A program made the translations under genes and the position numbers. From Gordius sp. MW1 (taxonomy: Eukaryota; Nematomorpha; Gordioida; Gordea; Gordiidae), in NCBI GenBank assembly GCA_964036665.1, contig OZ038530.1, forward strand, positions 4,650,001 to 4,714,000: a stretch of 64,000 nucleotides of DNA, read 5' to 3'. The notes beneath the pieces are model-generated. The model did not search any database, was not told where the DNA came from, and saw only the letters and a program-made list of their open reading frames with translations. Shown here piece by piece: positions 1-12,931 of this stretch. Every line of letters starts with the position of its first letter. Within the stretch, counting starts at the first letter, position 1.

Positions 1-2338
1 TTTACGTTTAAAAAGTACAAGAATTATTGAGTGACAAGGTAAGACGCGACAAAGACTACAGAACAGAGAGGAGACGCTATTATTACCATAAGCCGTGATG
101 ATAATTAAAGTAATATTTAATTATTTGTGAAGTCTTTTTATTTTAAAGCATGTGGCTGTCTGATGTCTACTTCTACTACAAGCAATAAATACAAAGGCAA
201 ATTAAAAAGCTCTAAAGAGCCAATTTGCTTCCATTTTTGTTTTGTAAGTTATATAATTAAAAATGTTTCCAAGGCATATTTTTATGAATGCCTAGGTTTA
301 AATATCAATCTAGTAAAGTAAACCCTTTGATATTATTATCATATCTACAAAATTATTTTGGGAAATTACAATTATTTAAGCTAAGAACTTTTAAAATGTT
401 GCGATCAAAAAATAGAATCATTATGCTTGTCAATTATCAAAATAAAGAGCCATTCTCAAGTTCATCACTTAAGATATGGGCTTTAATATGGTATCCTAGC
501 GATAAATTGTAAAGTTTGCACATCTTTTTTAGCTTAACCCAAAATTGATTTCGTTTTGCCCGACGCGACCAATATTTTGTTTTTTGCCCACTCGGGGCGG
601 TGTGCCTTGAGGGATAGAGGAGTATTCATAAGAATTTTGTTCATGAAGCCAGTATATTTATTTATGTTGATTTAATTTGAATCATATTTATTCACAGTTA
701 AGAGCTGTTATTGCAGCTAAATGCAAATGCTGTAGAAAATTTTTTTAAATGATTAAATTATCATAGTGAATCTATAATAAAGTTTGGGCTTTAAAGGTAA
801 TATACAGAATAGAAAAAGGTTGATTAGTTTTTCAAAAGGTAAATATGGGCCGGACTAGCCAAAGAGCAGTTTTCCTCGATTCAACCCGTCAGATTAAATA
901 TTTTATATACCCAGCCCGCACATGGAATGGGCATCTAGATCTCTTATACCACTGGAGTGGGTTTTATTATAAAGGGGAATAGGGCAAAATAGTAATTTCC
1001 AAATTTCTGATCATAATTCCATTTTAAAAAGTTTAAATTTTAATTTGGTAAAATTAGAAACATCGACATATTTAAGGCGATAATATGTTATAAAAGTAAT
1101 AAGCGCCTTCTATATATTTTCTTTTAAGCTTTAAATTAACAGTATTTCATTTAAAGTTATTATAGTTGGACTATATAAAAAATCAAAGGGCATCATTAAA
1201 ATTTTTACAAGTTATATTATATCATATTAATCAATAAACAGTTATCTTTTAAAAATAATATTTTTCCAAATTTAAAAAAGGAAATTTATTATACCTTAAA
1301 ATTTAAACCTTTACACCACGCTTATGATCGAGTCTGGCGCAGACTAATTGAAACCCGATTTTAACTCGGCCCCATTGGAGCAGATAGCAGGTCCAAAATT
1401 TTGTAGGATAAATTTAGAAAACCTTAATCTGTTTTGAATCACGTAAATGCAAGAGTTTAACTACACGCTCGTTGGGTTCAAAATATTTATGTCGATTAGT
1501 AGAGACATTTTGATTTTTAATAATATTTATGTTGCCAATTTTTAAAAATTTTATTATAATGTTTTAAAATAAGCAGGCGGACAATTTTTCATTTTTATTT
1601 GTAGTCCTTTCAACTTTGTATTTTTAGTTTATTAGATCAAATATAAAATTTTATTTAATAGGACTTAAATAAGTAGATCGTGTATTTTTGTTGTAATATT
1701 TATAACTGGATTGATTCTTGATAAGCGAAAAAGTCAACTAATTTTGGTTGTAATAAATGTAAAAAATGACAATCAACCATTATTCTGTGTTCTTTCAAAA
1801 TTTAATTTCTGCAAATGTTGGTGCAGTTTTATCTTAAAGTTACACTAATGAGAATAAAAAATTATAACTTATCGATGTAAATAATTATTAATTGCTATGC
1901 AATTTTATTATAATTTATGCACACAAAATGATCAAATAAAAGATATCGATTTATTTTTAAACTAAATTTCGGCTAAGATTTGCAAAGATTTTTCTAATGA
2001 AAATTATGTGTTGAGCAAAACATTTTCTGGTAGAAAATTACATTTCCTTAAGTCAAACGGGGGTAGAAGCCCCCAACTACGCCCGAAGGGCCTATATGAA
2101 TAAATACTTCTATAATTCTATGTCTAAAGATCAATCACACTTTTTTAACCCGGGGTCCTCATAATTTTGAAATACCATTTTAAAAGCTTTTAAATAACAA
2201 TATTTGAAAACTGCTTTAAAATTTTATAATTTTTTCTGAATTTTGTATTTATGGAATAATATACTTTAATTTATATTATATATATTTAAGCTTTTATTTT
2301 TTTGACTAATATTAAAAAATTGTATTTTTTAATTATAT
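1..2338. other. AT-rich stretch without a recognised gene
   Basis: No coding exon or RNA gene is recognised here. The short open frames at 127-512 have AT-driven composition and no domain. A GC-richer scrap at 2055-2165 (poly-G, AACTACGCCCGAAGGG) looks like a decayed MITE end. Confidence 0.5.
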
Positions 2339-3811
2339 CAAGAGATCTGCAACGGGCCTGTTACGGGCTAATCGGCTATCCCGTTGTAAAAAATTTTAAG
2401 CCCGGGCCCGGTCCGAGCCCGTCAAAATATTAAATTATAGGCCCGGTCCCGGCCCGCTAATTTTATACAAACCCCGAGCCTGACCCCATATAATTTTTTT
2501 TTAGATTTTAATTTTAACGAAATGGTAAACAATTGTAAAGTTGAAATAAATAAATTAAAAAGTTAAGAATCGTAAATATTAGGAAAACATTCGGTTATGG
2601 CTAATGAATTACATCTACAGATGGTTATGCCGATTTTCTGTCGAATGAAAAACGATTCGCGATTATCATGGGATAGCAATGAAATTTGTTCCCTTATTTT
2701 TTAAAAAGTTGTAAGGCTAGGGGGCCAATTGTTAGGGTAGTTGTCGCAATGGGACAAAATATTATGGTAGTGTTGTTAATATCCGAGTATTTTGAAATTT
2801 TTAGAGCCTCGGCTGAGGACAAGGGATCATTGTTATGATTAGATGGGGCAAATACGTCAGTACATACTGAGTCCTTTTTCCCAAGCACCTAAAGTTTGGC
2901 CATCGGGTCGTTTGTTGTCATCACAGAGGCCTGTGGGTTCGAGAATTGAGGGGAAACCAGCTTTGGTGAAATAGGTAGGTATAACTTTGTTAACCGCGGT
3001 ATGTCGAAAGTACCGGGCTTTGTTGCGATTACAGTGTTATGTAAAAATAGTTAATTATCAACAATTTCTGGACAGACGAGTTCTTCTATCTTTTAAGAGG
3101 GGACCTAGAGGAAAAATTTTTTATCACTAGTGACACTGTAGTTTGGATACGTAAAACCATTTGCCAAAAAACTTTATAAGATTTTATTTAAAGTTAGAAT
3201 ATTTTTAATAACATTGCTTGGCTTCTTGGCTTTTCCATTATTTTAATCTTTTAGGTTATTGATACGAAATGGAAAAACAGTGATATTTTATAATGGAAAT
3301 TTGAGTAAAGTATAACTTTTTAGATTTCTTTTTAAATTTTGTAGTGACTATAAACAAAGTTTTTTTTCATAATATTAAATCACTTTTATATTGCTAGACG
3401 GTATAAATGGGGAATCAAGGATGGGCATCTGCCCACCCCTAATCCAAAATTTCTTGATCTAAATTTTTTTTGCACTACCTAAATCATTACTGCCCCCTCT
3501 AATTTAAATCATGGCTACGCCCATGGGATTACGTGACTTGAAATGCGCGTTTTGATGAATGATCGAATTAAGATGAATAAAACATTAGATTATATTTTAA
3601 ACACCAAAAAATAAACATTTTTTAATATTAATACTAAAACTAATGGATTTTGTAAAGGGCTTCTAATCTAGGCCTGACCCGAGCCCGCTAGGTTAGATTA
3701 CAACCCGTCTAGGCACGGTTCGTTGTTTTATTTTGAAAGAGAAGCCCGTGGCCGGGCTTTTAGGCCTGTCCGCAGGCCGGGCCGGGCCGTGCAGGGCTCT
3801 ATTATAATCAA
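2339..3811. mobile_element. Probable decayed hAT-like element with GC-rich inverted ends
   Basis: The left end (AGATCTGCAACGGGCCTG followed by GGCCCGG-rich sequence to about 2480) and the reverse complement of the right end (GAGCCCTGCACGGCCCGG, GC-rich from about 3660) resemble each other and enclose about 1.47 kb. TCTGCA-type ends with GGGCCCGG subterminal repeats are common in hAT-like non-autonomous elements. No convincing 8-bp duplication flanks it, so the exact limits are inferred. It contains a retroelement coding scrap on the minus strand (2694-3036) and a small MITE-like piece near 3420-3525. Confidence 0.45.
2694..3036 (-). pseudogene. Retrotransposon ORF remnant (region downstream of reverse transcriptase)
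   Basis: The minus strand is open from about 3036 to 2694, without a plausible start. It reads in order RHTAVNKVI, GFPSILEPTGLCDD, NKRPDGQTL, then KYSD and TIGPLAL. This order (RHxxxN, EPxGL, KRPDG, Ala-rich helix, KY, xxLGP) is one I recall from the C-terminal part of reverse-transcriptase proteins of invertebrate LINE-like elements; that is memory, not a search. No reverse-transcriptase core is visible beside it, so it is a fragment. A homology search would settle the family. Confidence 0.5.
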
Positions 3812-6800
3812 TATGGCATTGGTAAGTAAGTCGCTTTTTTATTATAAATCTAATAATTATTTCATAGCTATCTTTTACTTATTTTTAGTTTTATATAACC
3901 GATTATTTCTAACCAAATTTTACAATTTAGGAAAAATTTGTTCTAATGTAAAATGTTTAGTTTACAGAAATTAATTTAAATTACTAACTATAAATAAAAA
4001 CAAACCATTGCTGTGTAAAAGAACATTTCATAATGATAAACATCGATCTAAAAAAACTATATTATATTGATTAATAAAAATATTCTTAAAAAAAATTCGG
4101 ACATGTTTAAGAGAGCGAATCTTGCGTTATTAAAAAATACACTCATTCTATTAATTTTAAACCTAATAGGCTTTTTATAATTAATAGCTTTAAATTAAGT
4201 TTATCACACACACACACCTTATTTTAATGGGTTAATGGGGGTGATCTCTAAAAGGGAGCCCGTAAATTGAGATGTCATCATAGATTAGATAAGAAGGGTC
4301 GATTGGAGTAATTATCTAACCCAGAACAGCTACGCGTTAGATGTATTCTTCGCTTGAGCAGATTAATTGTCCAATTATAAATAGGACATATCCGCCGGGC
4401 ATAAAAAGACATTAGATACCTCACTCTTGCTTGGTGCGTCGGTCATTAATTTTAAATTTTTACAATAGGCCACGCTTTACAGTTGTACTGAGCATTAGAG
4501 TCTACTAATTGCTCTTTTAATGACAACGAAACAGGGTTCATTCATTATATAATGTAACTGTAGAATTCGCGAAGGCACATCTTCAGTAAACTGAAACCTT
4601 GACGCTAAATTATCCTATCCGCTTTTGTAAATCTACTATTTTTGTGACATAATTGTTAAAGTTTAAAATTATTTGATCTCTACCCTATATCTAAAAATAC
4701 AAAGTAATACATATCGAGAAACTAGCACTTAGTTGCTAACTCCGGGTATGTCTAACTTTATGGAATTTAACCGAATATAACTAACTATCAAATGCATATC
4801 AAGATTATATTTAAATACAAAAATAAATGAGAAATTAACATGCATAAGACCAAGACTTAGTTTCATTACAGTAAGAGTAAGCTATTAACTTCATTTCAAT
4901 CTATTATAATTTAAACCCATTTTTATGGCAATTCAAAGATGAAATTAATTTAATTAACTCGAAAGCATCAATAATTTAGGCATCTTTGATGATTGAAGTG
5001 AAGATGGATTGGTTTTAAGTTTCACGTTTGACCGTAAGAGGTTCGATAGAATTATAATAAATCAAATTTTGATATTAAATTTTATATTATCCAAAATAAT
5101 ACTCCTCAATTTGAGAAAGGATTAATATCATCTAAATTGAACCACAAGATTGGGAAACTTTATTGAATAAATTGAGTGATCTGAATAAGTAAATAGTTTA
5201 TGGTCGGGTTCATATAAATATTAGATCCTCATTAAAATTTATTCAAAGTTGGTGGAAAGGGACTAGAAAAAAAGCAAAATGAAAGCCAAAATAGGTTGTC
5301 GTTGTTTAGACGGATTGCACTACTTAAGATTTTTAGAATTTAGGGAAAAGGCGATTGAGATGAGGCCAATACCAACCCCATTATTTAATTAACAATCAAC
5401 ATATTTATATAAAAAGAATGGTATGGTCCTAATTTAAAATAAAATCACTTGTCATATCTACTCTTTATTTTATCATAAATTAAAAATTATTTGAAATAAA
5501 GATAGTCAAATTCTTTTTCTATGAAAGCTAAGACTTGTTTAATTAAATTAATATTATTTGGCCTTTTAATTGCTGTATTAATTAACTTCATGTAATACCA
5601 ACCTTTGTTTAGTGTAATACTTTCATAAATTTTAGTCATTTTTTTATATACAACGGAGCTTTTATGACCCGCATTTTAAATTAAAATATAAAAAAAAATA
5701 ATTGCCCCTTTTTGTTTTGAACCGCACAGGTAAGCACCCCTAAATATTGATTTTTGCCTGTTTCTAGTTAAGCGCTTAATTGAATACCATATATTTAAGT
5801 ATTTGTTCGCCACAAAATTTTTAAAGCAAAAACCTGAAATTGCTTTAAATTTTATCTCATGAACTTATTTTTCAGAGGGGGGGGGCGATTTGAAAAGGGC
5901 CAAAATGAATAAAAATGTGACAGCTAACCCCTTCTCAATATTTCCCCTATCACAATGTATGAATTATTTAATCTATAATATATTTTTAATAACTTGATTA
6001 GACGAATTTAGATATATATTGCAACAATGTTTAAACTTGATGAAGCTGAGGCCCGGTCAAGTTATGGTCATGGACCAACGCTATTATTCCTTATTAATTT
6101 AGAAGACTACATTATCGACACCAAGCATCAAATTTAGCTGCCAGTATTTTTTATTTCTATAATAAAGAATATTGCTGCGCGCATATTTATGGGCTAGCAT
6201 GGGCATAGTCAAGGGGTGGCAGGGAGAGGCGACTGCCCCCCTTTAAATCCAAAAATTTGTTGAGATTATTAAAATTATGGCTAAAATTTCAAAAAATGAT
6301 CATTTTGCCCCTCCCTAAATCCTTATTGCCCCCCTCCAATTCCAATGATGTACGTCCATGTGGGCAAGTTTTTCTACTCATTAAAAACTGCTATGAGTTT
6401 AGATTTTAATGCCTGCCCATTCACCATCTTTTTGTGATGTTTAAATAATGCAGCACTACCTAGAGGTAACAATATGACAAACTTTACCTGTCAGGTCACA
6501 AAAAAATATGATAACGTTCAATTGTGACTAAATTTGCCTGGAGTAGTGGTACTGGAGTAGTTGTTATATAGGCATTAGAATTTTCTCACACAAATTTACG
6601 ACACCTTTCATCTGGTAAAATGGTAAACAAACACTATGCCTTGCATTCTGTGATGTATGCCTAGCAATTTTATATGTGCTCGGTAACGCGGTTAAGGGAA
6701 TATTTGATCAATCCATCAATTTGCTTAACCACCAGTACACAAAATACCAGGTTAAAGGTGTCTGAGAAAATAGCATTTAATTATAATTTCCGCCTACTTT

Positions 6801-8469
6801 GAAGTGTAAAGTGATTATTCAAGGTAAAATAGCTTTTAAATTTTAAATGTTTAGACGATAAATCATTTTATCATGTTAAATATTTGTTGAGCAAAATTTA
6901 AATGGTAAAAGCTATTTAACGTGTATCAAGTGCAATGATATTGTTTTAATTGGATAGCGCAAGGAAGCATCTGGCGTATGAACTGTGAGAATGATTTTTA
7001 AGCATTGGAAACCACTTGATTGTTGGTTATCTAATCAGCATTCGAGACTATCGGAATTATGGTCAATGGCCACCTTAGTATTTGTGTGTGGGAAAAAGGA
7101 TAAAGATTTGCCATTGGCGTTAGAGATTCATTTTTAATGATATTCTAGTATATATGACAAATGATCTTTAACCTTTTTTTGCATGTACTATTAATAATAA
7201 CAAGAAAAACCAAGCATTTAAGAATTTGACTCAGAGTTATTTAAGCAAAGGTAAAAATTAAAAAATAGCGTTTAATATTAAATAAGGCTAAGAATTTTTA
7301 TTCATTTTCTAGTTTTTAGACAATTATTCGCTCAAAATATTGTTTTCTCTTTTCGCCTTTCCCCACATATATTTAGTGTGAAAAATACATATATATAACC
7401 TCATTAATATATATTTAAACGGAAAGGTATTGATGGTTGAAAAAATAGAGTGGCATCAATTTTAACAAACTTTTCATATTTAACAGAAATTTATTTTCCC
7501 TTAATTAATGTTATATACAAAAAGGTTTTAAAAAATTAGTTGTGTCTATTAAACCAGCCTATTCCTTTTTCCTTTTGTAAAACCTTTATTGCAATATTAT
7601 TGCAATATCTTTGATTGTTTAAGGGTTGAAAGGTGTCCTGTGGCGTCAATTAACAAATAAAAAGGAAGGCGACGTTCTTTGAAATTTATGTTTTTTGTTA
7701 AACTCTTTCACCTACCTTCTTGTAAATGGGTATTTCTTTTTACCTTCAGGTGCTTATGTGTACAATGGCAACTCTTGTATTCCGTAATATATATATTTAT
7801 ATAAATTTTTGTGTATCAGGTGATAGTGAACATGTATAAATATAATGGATGAAAAAGATTAAGAGTTGTTAAGCTATTTATTTCAAAAAAGTGATATTGA
7901 ATTGAATTCGCCCAAAGATCAGGGTAAATGTAAAAAGGTAATAAATGAATGACTGTTAAAAATTGCTGAGGAATTTAAATAAAGAACTAACAATTTTTAT
8001 AGCTCTAACCGGCCGTATTTTTATGGTCAAGGCCATTTTGTTTAATGGGTACAACAAAACGTACACTCGTTTTTATGTTCATGACTTGAGAAAAAAAAAC
8101 TTTATCACCCGTTGGCTAAATTCAGAATTTTGTATAAATTTTAAAAAAAAACTATGTGATTTGGTACAGGGTACCACCCAGCCAAAATTAAACTATAAAA
8201 TTTTATGACAAATATTATGGGCAACCCTATGATTTCTGTGAAACAAGAGGGGCTAGTTTTTTCATATTCATTATCATTGTTGTCATTTATTGCATACATT
8301 GAAAGATAAATTTTGTATTAGATATATAGCCCTCACCACCATTATTATTTATAGATAAGGGTGTTAGCCACAGACTGCATTCATAATAATAACAATTATT
8401 ATACTACTTTTTACGCTATATAGTAATGGCAGCAAAGCGTGTGCGGTAATAGTTTTAAAAGCGCTGCCT
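3812..8469. other. Non-coding stretch, mostly AT-rich
   Basis: No exon is recognised. It holds a short CA repeat near 4207, a GC-richer block at about 4230-4620 without recognisable coding, and the 163-bp MITE at 6198-6360. The open frame at 7963-8208 has no domain or splice context and is probably chance. Confidence 0.5.
6198..6360. mobile_element. hAT-type MITE, CATGGGCGTA family, decayed copy
   Basis: A 163-bp element starting CATGGGCATAGTCAAGG and ending GTACGTCCATG, flanked by TGGGCTAG (6190-6197) and TGGGCAAG (6361-6368), 7 of 8 bases identical. Inside are C-rich tracts (GACTGCCCCCC, CATTTTGCCCC). It has the same layout as the copies at 11693-11859 and 24990-25166. No coding capacity. 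Confidence 0.75.
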
Positions 8470-8510
8470 TATAAAGACTACACTACCTACTTAACCCTTC
8501 TCTCAGCTCA
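8470..8510 (+). promoter_or_regulatory. Candidate core promoter: TATA box plus initiator-like TCAG
   Basis: TATAAAG at 8470-8476 is followed about 30 bases later by CTCAGCTCAG, an initiator-like context, in a locally GC-richer patch. It lies 150-185 bases upstream of the proposed first coding exon at 8655. A short upstream reading frame (ATG at about 8585, 13 codons) would lie in the leader. Suggestive only. Confidence 0.25.
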
Positions 8511-8654
8511 GCACTTTGTGTCTCATTTCATTTTTCCCGACTCTTATTTGCGCACCTTACAAAAGTAACCTGAAAACATTTCGATGTTTTGCAAATTCAA
8601 CATTATATCTCCTTATTTAAACTGACATTACATATCATCCTATCCTATTTCAAA

Positions 8655-8681
8655 ATGGATATCGACTTTTTTATAAGCAAA
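8655..8681 (+). CDS. Candidate first coding exon of the PDZRN-like gene (9 codons)
   Basis: ATG at 8655 opens nine codons (MDIDFFISK) and meets a canonical donor, AAA|GTAAGT, in phase 0. The first well-supported downstream exon (12932) also starts in phase 0, at ING of the PDZ1 strand that reads VNGKDL in vertebrate homologues. As I recall, short vertebrate PDZRN4 isoforms likewise join a short unique N-terminus directly to this VNG position, which makes the arrangement plausible. The exon is tiny and could be chance; the alternative is upstream RING and PDZ1 exons outside the window. Confidence 0.35.
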
Positions 8682-11159
8682 GTAAGTCATTAATTTTTCT
8701 TTATGGAAAAAACATGATTTTGGCCTTTAATAATTTTATGTTTTTTTTTATATTTTAATAATAAAATTGATATCGGTTTGCTTTTTATATGATTATTTAA
8801 GCAAATTTTTTAGGTGCAAAAACATTTATAATAACAGTTACCTTAGATGCGAAATCCATATTATGATAAATTTTCAATGTCAACTTTTACGTTTTTATCC
8901 GGCAAAATTTTAATAATATTCGAATTATATTAAAACATTGAAGTATGAATACTTACAAATAACGTTTCATTGAGTTTATTTTTATAATTTAGCGTTTTAT
9001 CTTCTACTTCAAAATTATGCCGTTTTTTATTATTTGCTTTTTTTTTTAAATTTGAGACCTTTTTTTAACCTCTCTTTTCCCATTATTATTTGCGCCTGTG
9101 TCAATAATATCTCAAACTTTACGCTTGAACTGGTATGAACTTATGAAACTTTCCCCTTTTCTTTACACATTTTAGCTCAGCCCTACAGTTACTTAGACCT
9201 AATTTATAACAATGCATAGCAGCATTAATGCTCGTGATTTTCATGTTAAATCAGCTTCATTTTAATATAGTAAAAGCAAAGGGGTTATCAAGATTTCTGG
9301 CATTTATGGTGAAAAGACATAACAATAAAAGGTTTTTTATCAGTTATTTCAATCATCTGTCTAACATAATAAAAGAAATGCAGCAATAACTTTTATTAAA
9401 AACAGTGTAAATTAAACGCTATTCATTAGTTCATCCAAATTTAGGTTTAATATAGTAGTAAGTTTTTAGAGCTATCATCAAATTAATAATCCCCTTGAAT
9501 GTTATTTTTTAGCATTTCTTTATATACTATATGATTTTTTTAAAACACTTTTGAAATAACAAATAAGCATTAAGGAATACTTGAATTAAGAAAAATTTAT
9601 AGCATAGTAAAAATAGGAATGGGTATATAAAGTTAATTGCACTTAGTTTCGATTTTCACTTTTTAAACAAGTAGGTCAAAACACTTATAATAGTTTTATG
9701 AGTTTGCCTAAATACCAAGTTGTGCTTTATAAATCATTATTGCGAATTTGGCTTTAAAGACAACTAAAACGACCAGCTTTTACTATTTTTAAACCATTTG
9801 ACTGAAGCAGAAAATTAACCAATAAAACATTTTTTTAAATGGCGGAATCGAAGAAATTTTAGTTAAAAATCAACATTTTATTTAGTGGAAAATTAAAATA
9901 TTTTGGTATGTTATTTTTAAACCTTATAGCGATGATAAGCCCTATCCCTTAGATTATAGAGTTGTAAGAAAAATACTTCCTAGAATTTAAATTATTAATA
10001 AAAATAAGGATTATAATCTTTAGAACATACTGATGTACTTAGTTGTATTTTCGTGAGGCGAACCTTTAAATAATTGCGCGCATAGACAAATTAACACAAC
10101 GGACTAATTTATCTCCTCCCCTTCTTTTACCCATATTAAGGTTTCTTCAACACGTTTAATCTTATAAATCCATACTTCCCCTCAAGTCTTAGCTTGGTGG
10201 AGAGTTTAGACAAAATAAAGGTTGATGGAAACCATATGAATTCGAGGTGATGTAAAGTAAAATCTTATTCTTATCGAGAATACCGTAATTATGATTATGA
10301 TGAGATAGTTGCGATATAACATAGCACCTTTAGCAATTATCTTACAAATTTTATACTTACCTAAATTATGAATTATATTGTGCAAGTCACTGAGTTTTGA
10401 ATACCTTACTGTTCCATATGGATTTGGTGAGAAGGGGATGAAACAAAAGGGGACAAAGGAAATTTATTGAATTTTTAATTTTACCCAAATCTCTTAAAAT
10501 AATAAATCAGTATTCATTTTTATTAAAAAGTTCGGTTGCTCAAGCAATTGTTATTAATCTGAATGATTTACTTTAATATCTATTTAATGCACTAAGGTTT
10601 TGAATTTTTTCTTGCCCTAAAGGAATATTTACTGCACCATTTCAGCAACCTAAATTAAAAGGGTCGAAAACCTCTCTTAATCTTTGCCAGAATTTCGCTC
10701 CATCTCATACCATTAACTCAAGATTGAAGAATACTTAAATGTAATTAGTTAAAAAGTTACCAAATAGCTTGCTTGATTTCATTCACAGAGGAGCGCGGTA
10801 AATCTATTCCCATTTAATGTTTCTTCAAAGATTATATATATACTAATCAAACAAAAATTTGTGAGTAGATATTTTTTAATGTTATACATCCTAAAGGCAA
10901 AAAACGCTTCTCCTTTTAAGTGTGCTAGGTTGACATTAATATATAATGACCTTTGTGAAAGATATGTAAATTTTCAATCATTTGCATTTTATCCTTTGGT
11001 TCCACCCGGAAGTCATCATTGGAAATTGTTTTATGGTCATTATATATTGAAAGGTAATGTTTAATAATTTATTTTTGTGATTTAGGCAAGTCAATCATAA
11101 CAAGACTTTCAAATGCCTACCATCTGTCACTTAAAATTATAAGAGGCGTCCTTTAAAGG

Positions 11160-11560
11160 TTCCGGCTTAGCGTACATAATAATTGGGTTAGATTTGAGAA
11201 AAGGTAGAGAGAGAGAGAGATTCCTTTGATTTTGAACAATCGCAATTCTCCTATTATCATTAGACGAGAGTCGCTAGCGGTAAAAAGCATGTTCGTCGTA
11301 TGTTTTTATTATATATTATTTTACCTTCAAAATAAGTATAGAATAGATAAGAGAGAGAGAGCACAAGAGGGAAGGGTAGGTAGGTAGGATTAAAATAAAG
11401 GCGAGCCATTTATCGTGCGTAATTGAAGGCAGCCGCCTTTACCGGGCGGGGTGACCTTTAGCGCGTGACATAAAATACATTATATATGGATTGATGTTGA
11501 TTACCTATACCTAGCTAGTAGCTAGCACTATACACCTACCCCGCACGAACCTTTCTAAGT
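11160..11560. repeat. GA and GTAG simple repeats in a GC-richer intronic block
   Basis: GA tracts near 11207-11221 and 11351-11361, a GTAG run near 11377-11388, and a complex GC-richer segment (about 11400-11470) including GGCAGCCGCCTTTACCGGG. It stands out from the AT-rich intron and could be an intronic regulatory element or an old insertion; no coding is seen. Confidence 0.5.
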
Positions 11561-11692
11561 TTTATAGATATATATAAATATTGCAATTATTACATAAACA
11601 TGTTACTAAACTCATTAAACCTGAGGAAAATGTCACGATAAGTTGTTAGTTATTAAAAACATATCAGCCAATATTTAATGAATCCATAAAAT

Positions 11693-11859
11693 CATGGGCG
11701 TAGCCAGGTTTTGGATTAGGGGGGGGGCAAAACGTTTAAAAGTTCAATTAGAGGGGGGCAAAACATAATTTTTTTTTAATTTTTTAAAGTTTTTGCATTG
11801 AAACTTTTTTTATACCTAAATTAGGGGAAGGCAGCCGCCCCCCCCTGGCTACGCCCATG
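11693..11859. mobile_element. hAT-type MITE, CATGGGCGTA family, intact copy
   Basis: A 167-bp element with perfect 16-bp terminal inverted repeats (CATGGGCGTAGCCAGG), flanked by perfect 8-bp duplications CATAAAAT at 11685-11692 and 11860-11867. Poly-G and poly-C tracts lie just inside the ends, with GGCAAAACGTT and GGGGGGCAAAAC motifs and an AT core. It is too short to code; mobilisation would need a transposase in trans. The 8-bp duplication points to the hAT superfamily. Confidence 0.92.
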
Positions 11860-12931
11860 CATAAAATGAAAAAACTAATTGTTTAAATCTTATATGCTAA
11901 CCCATAATTTTTTGGTTAATGTAAATAATCACTCCCATTTAGGTCTTATTAATGCAAATTTGCTAGGGGAGTCCTTTATTCCTTTTTATAACACAATTAA
12001 TTGTTGTGACATTAATTATTCATGTTAGGATTACAGGAAATATGAACCTTTGTTTTTCTCTGCATTTTCATGCCTATTTTATTTAGCAACAACATATGTT
12101 TTAATAATTACCTTAACTATTGATATTAACACTTTTTTAGTTCGTTAAAATTTATAGACTTGGCAAGCAAGAGGCATACCATTTGGTGCTAATGCAATAA
12201 ATGGCGCGACTACAATTATAAACCTTTTACTAGATTATTTTGCTTTTTGTGTTGTGCTGCTTAAAGTTTATAATCAAAGATAGTAAAAATGTCTTAAGAA
12301 CTTTAATTATCTTAATTATAAAATCTCTTTCTCAACTCGAGCTATACTAATTTCAAGATTGACAATTGATATTTTCCTATAAATCTTTCCACGCATGATC
12401 CTATTAAGGACGGCATATTTTAATGTTACAAAGAGTAGATCTTTCTTAAACATTGTTTATTTATTATCGACATATTTAAATTTTACACGACGTCTAGTTG
12501 CGCTTGCGACACGTTTTAAACGTGTTTTTCTGTTAGTCAATAATATGGAAGAATTACTGAATTGCAATGCAATCAAATTTTACAGCTATTCTATCAAGGA
12601 AAACAGCGACACAAAAACTGAAAGATTTAACATTCATGATGTTTTAAGCAATAAAAACTTTTAAAACGTGTTTTGCCAATAATTATAAATAATTTATTGG
12701 TTACAAAGCTGTTATAACAACTGTCAATTTATAACTAAAAAATATGTTAAATGTTGTATTAAACTTAGGATTCTTTTTAATTGAAAGCGTTTTATTATAT
12801 TAAAATTAAAATGATCTATTTAAAATTTAGGCTTTAAATTTGTGCAATATATTGCGTTTGCAACCTATAATAATTTATTTTATCGATGCAGAAGGTTTAA
12901 TCTATAATCATTTTATGTTTATAATTTAAAG

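Larger units (their letters stand above)
8682..12931 (+). other. Proposed intron 1 of the PDZRN-like gene
   Basis: About 4.25 kb without a recognised exon. It contains a GA/GTAG-repeat and GC-richer block at 11160-11560 and the intact MITE at 11693-11859. The open frames at 10861-11064 and 12395-12664 have no domain and no good splice context. Confidence 0.4.

Noticed and set aside
127..512. Two overlapping open frames at the left edge
   Set aside because: Low-complexity, AT-driven, no splice sites or domain.
2331..3820. Target-site duplication for the 2339-3811 element
   Set aside because: The flanks are both TA-rich but match at only about half the positions.
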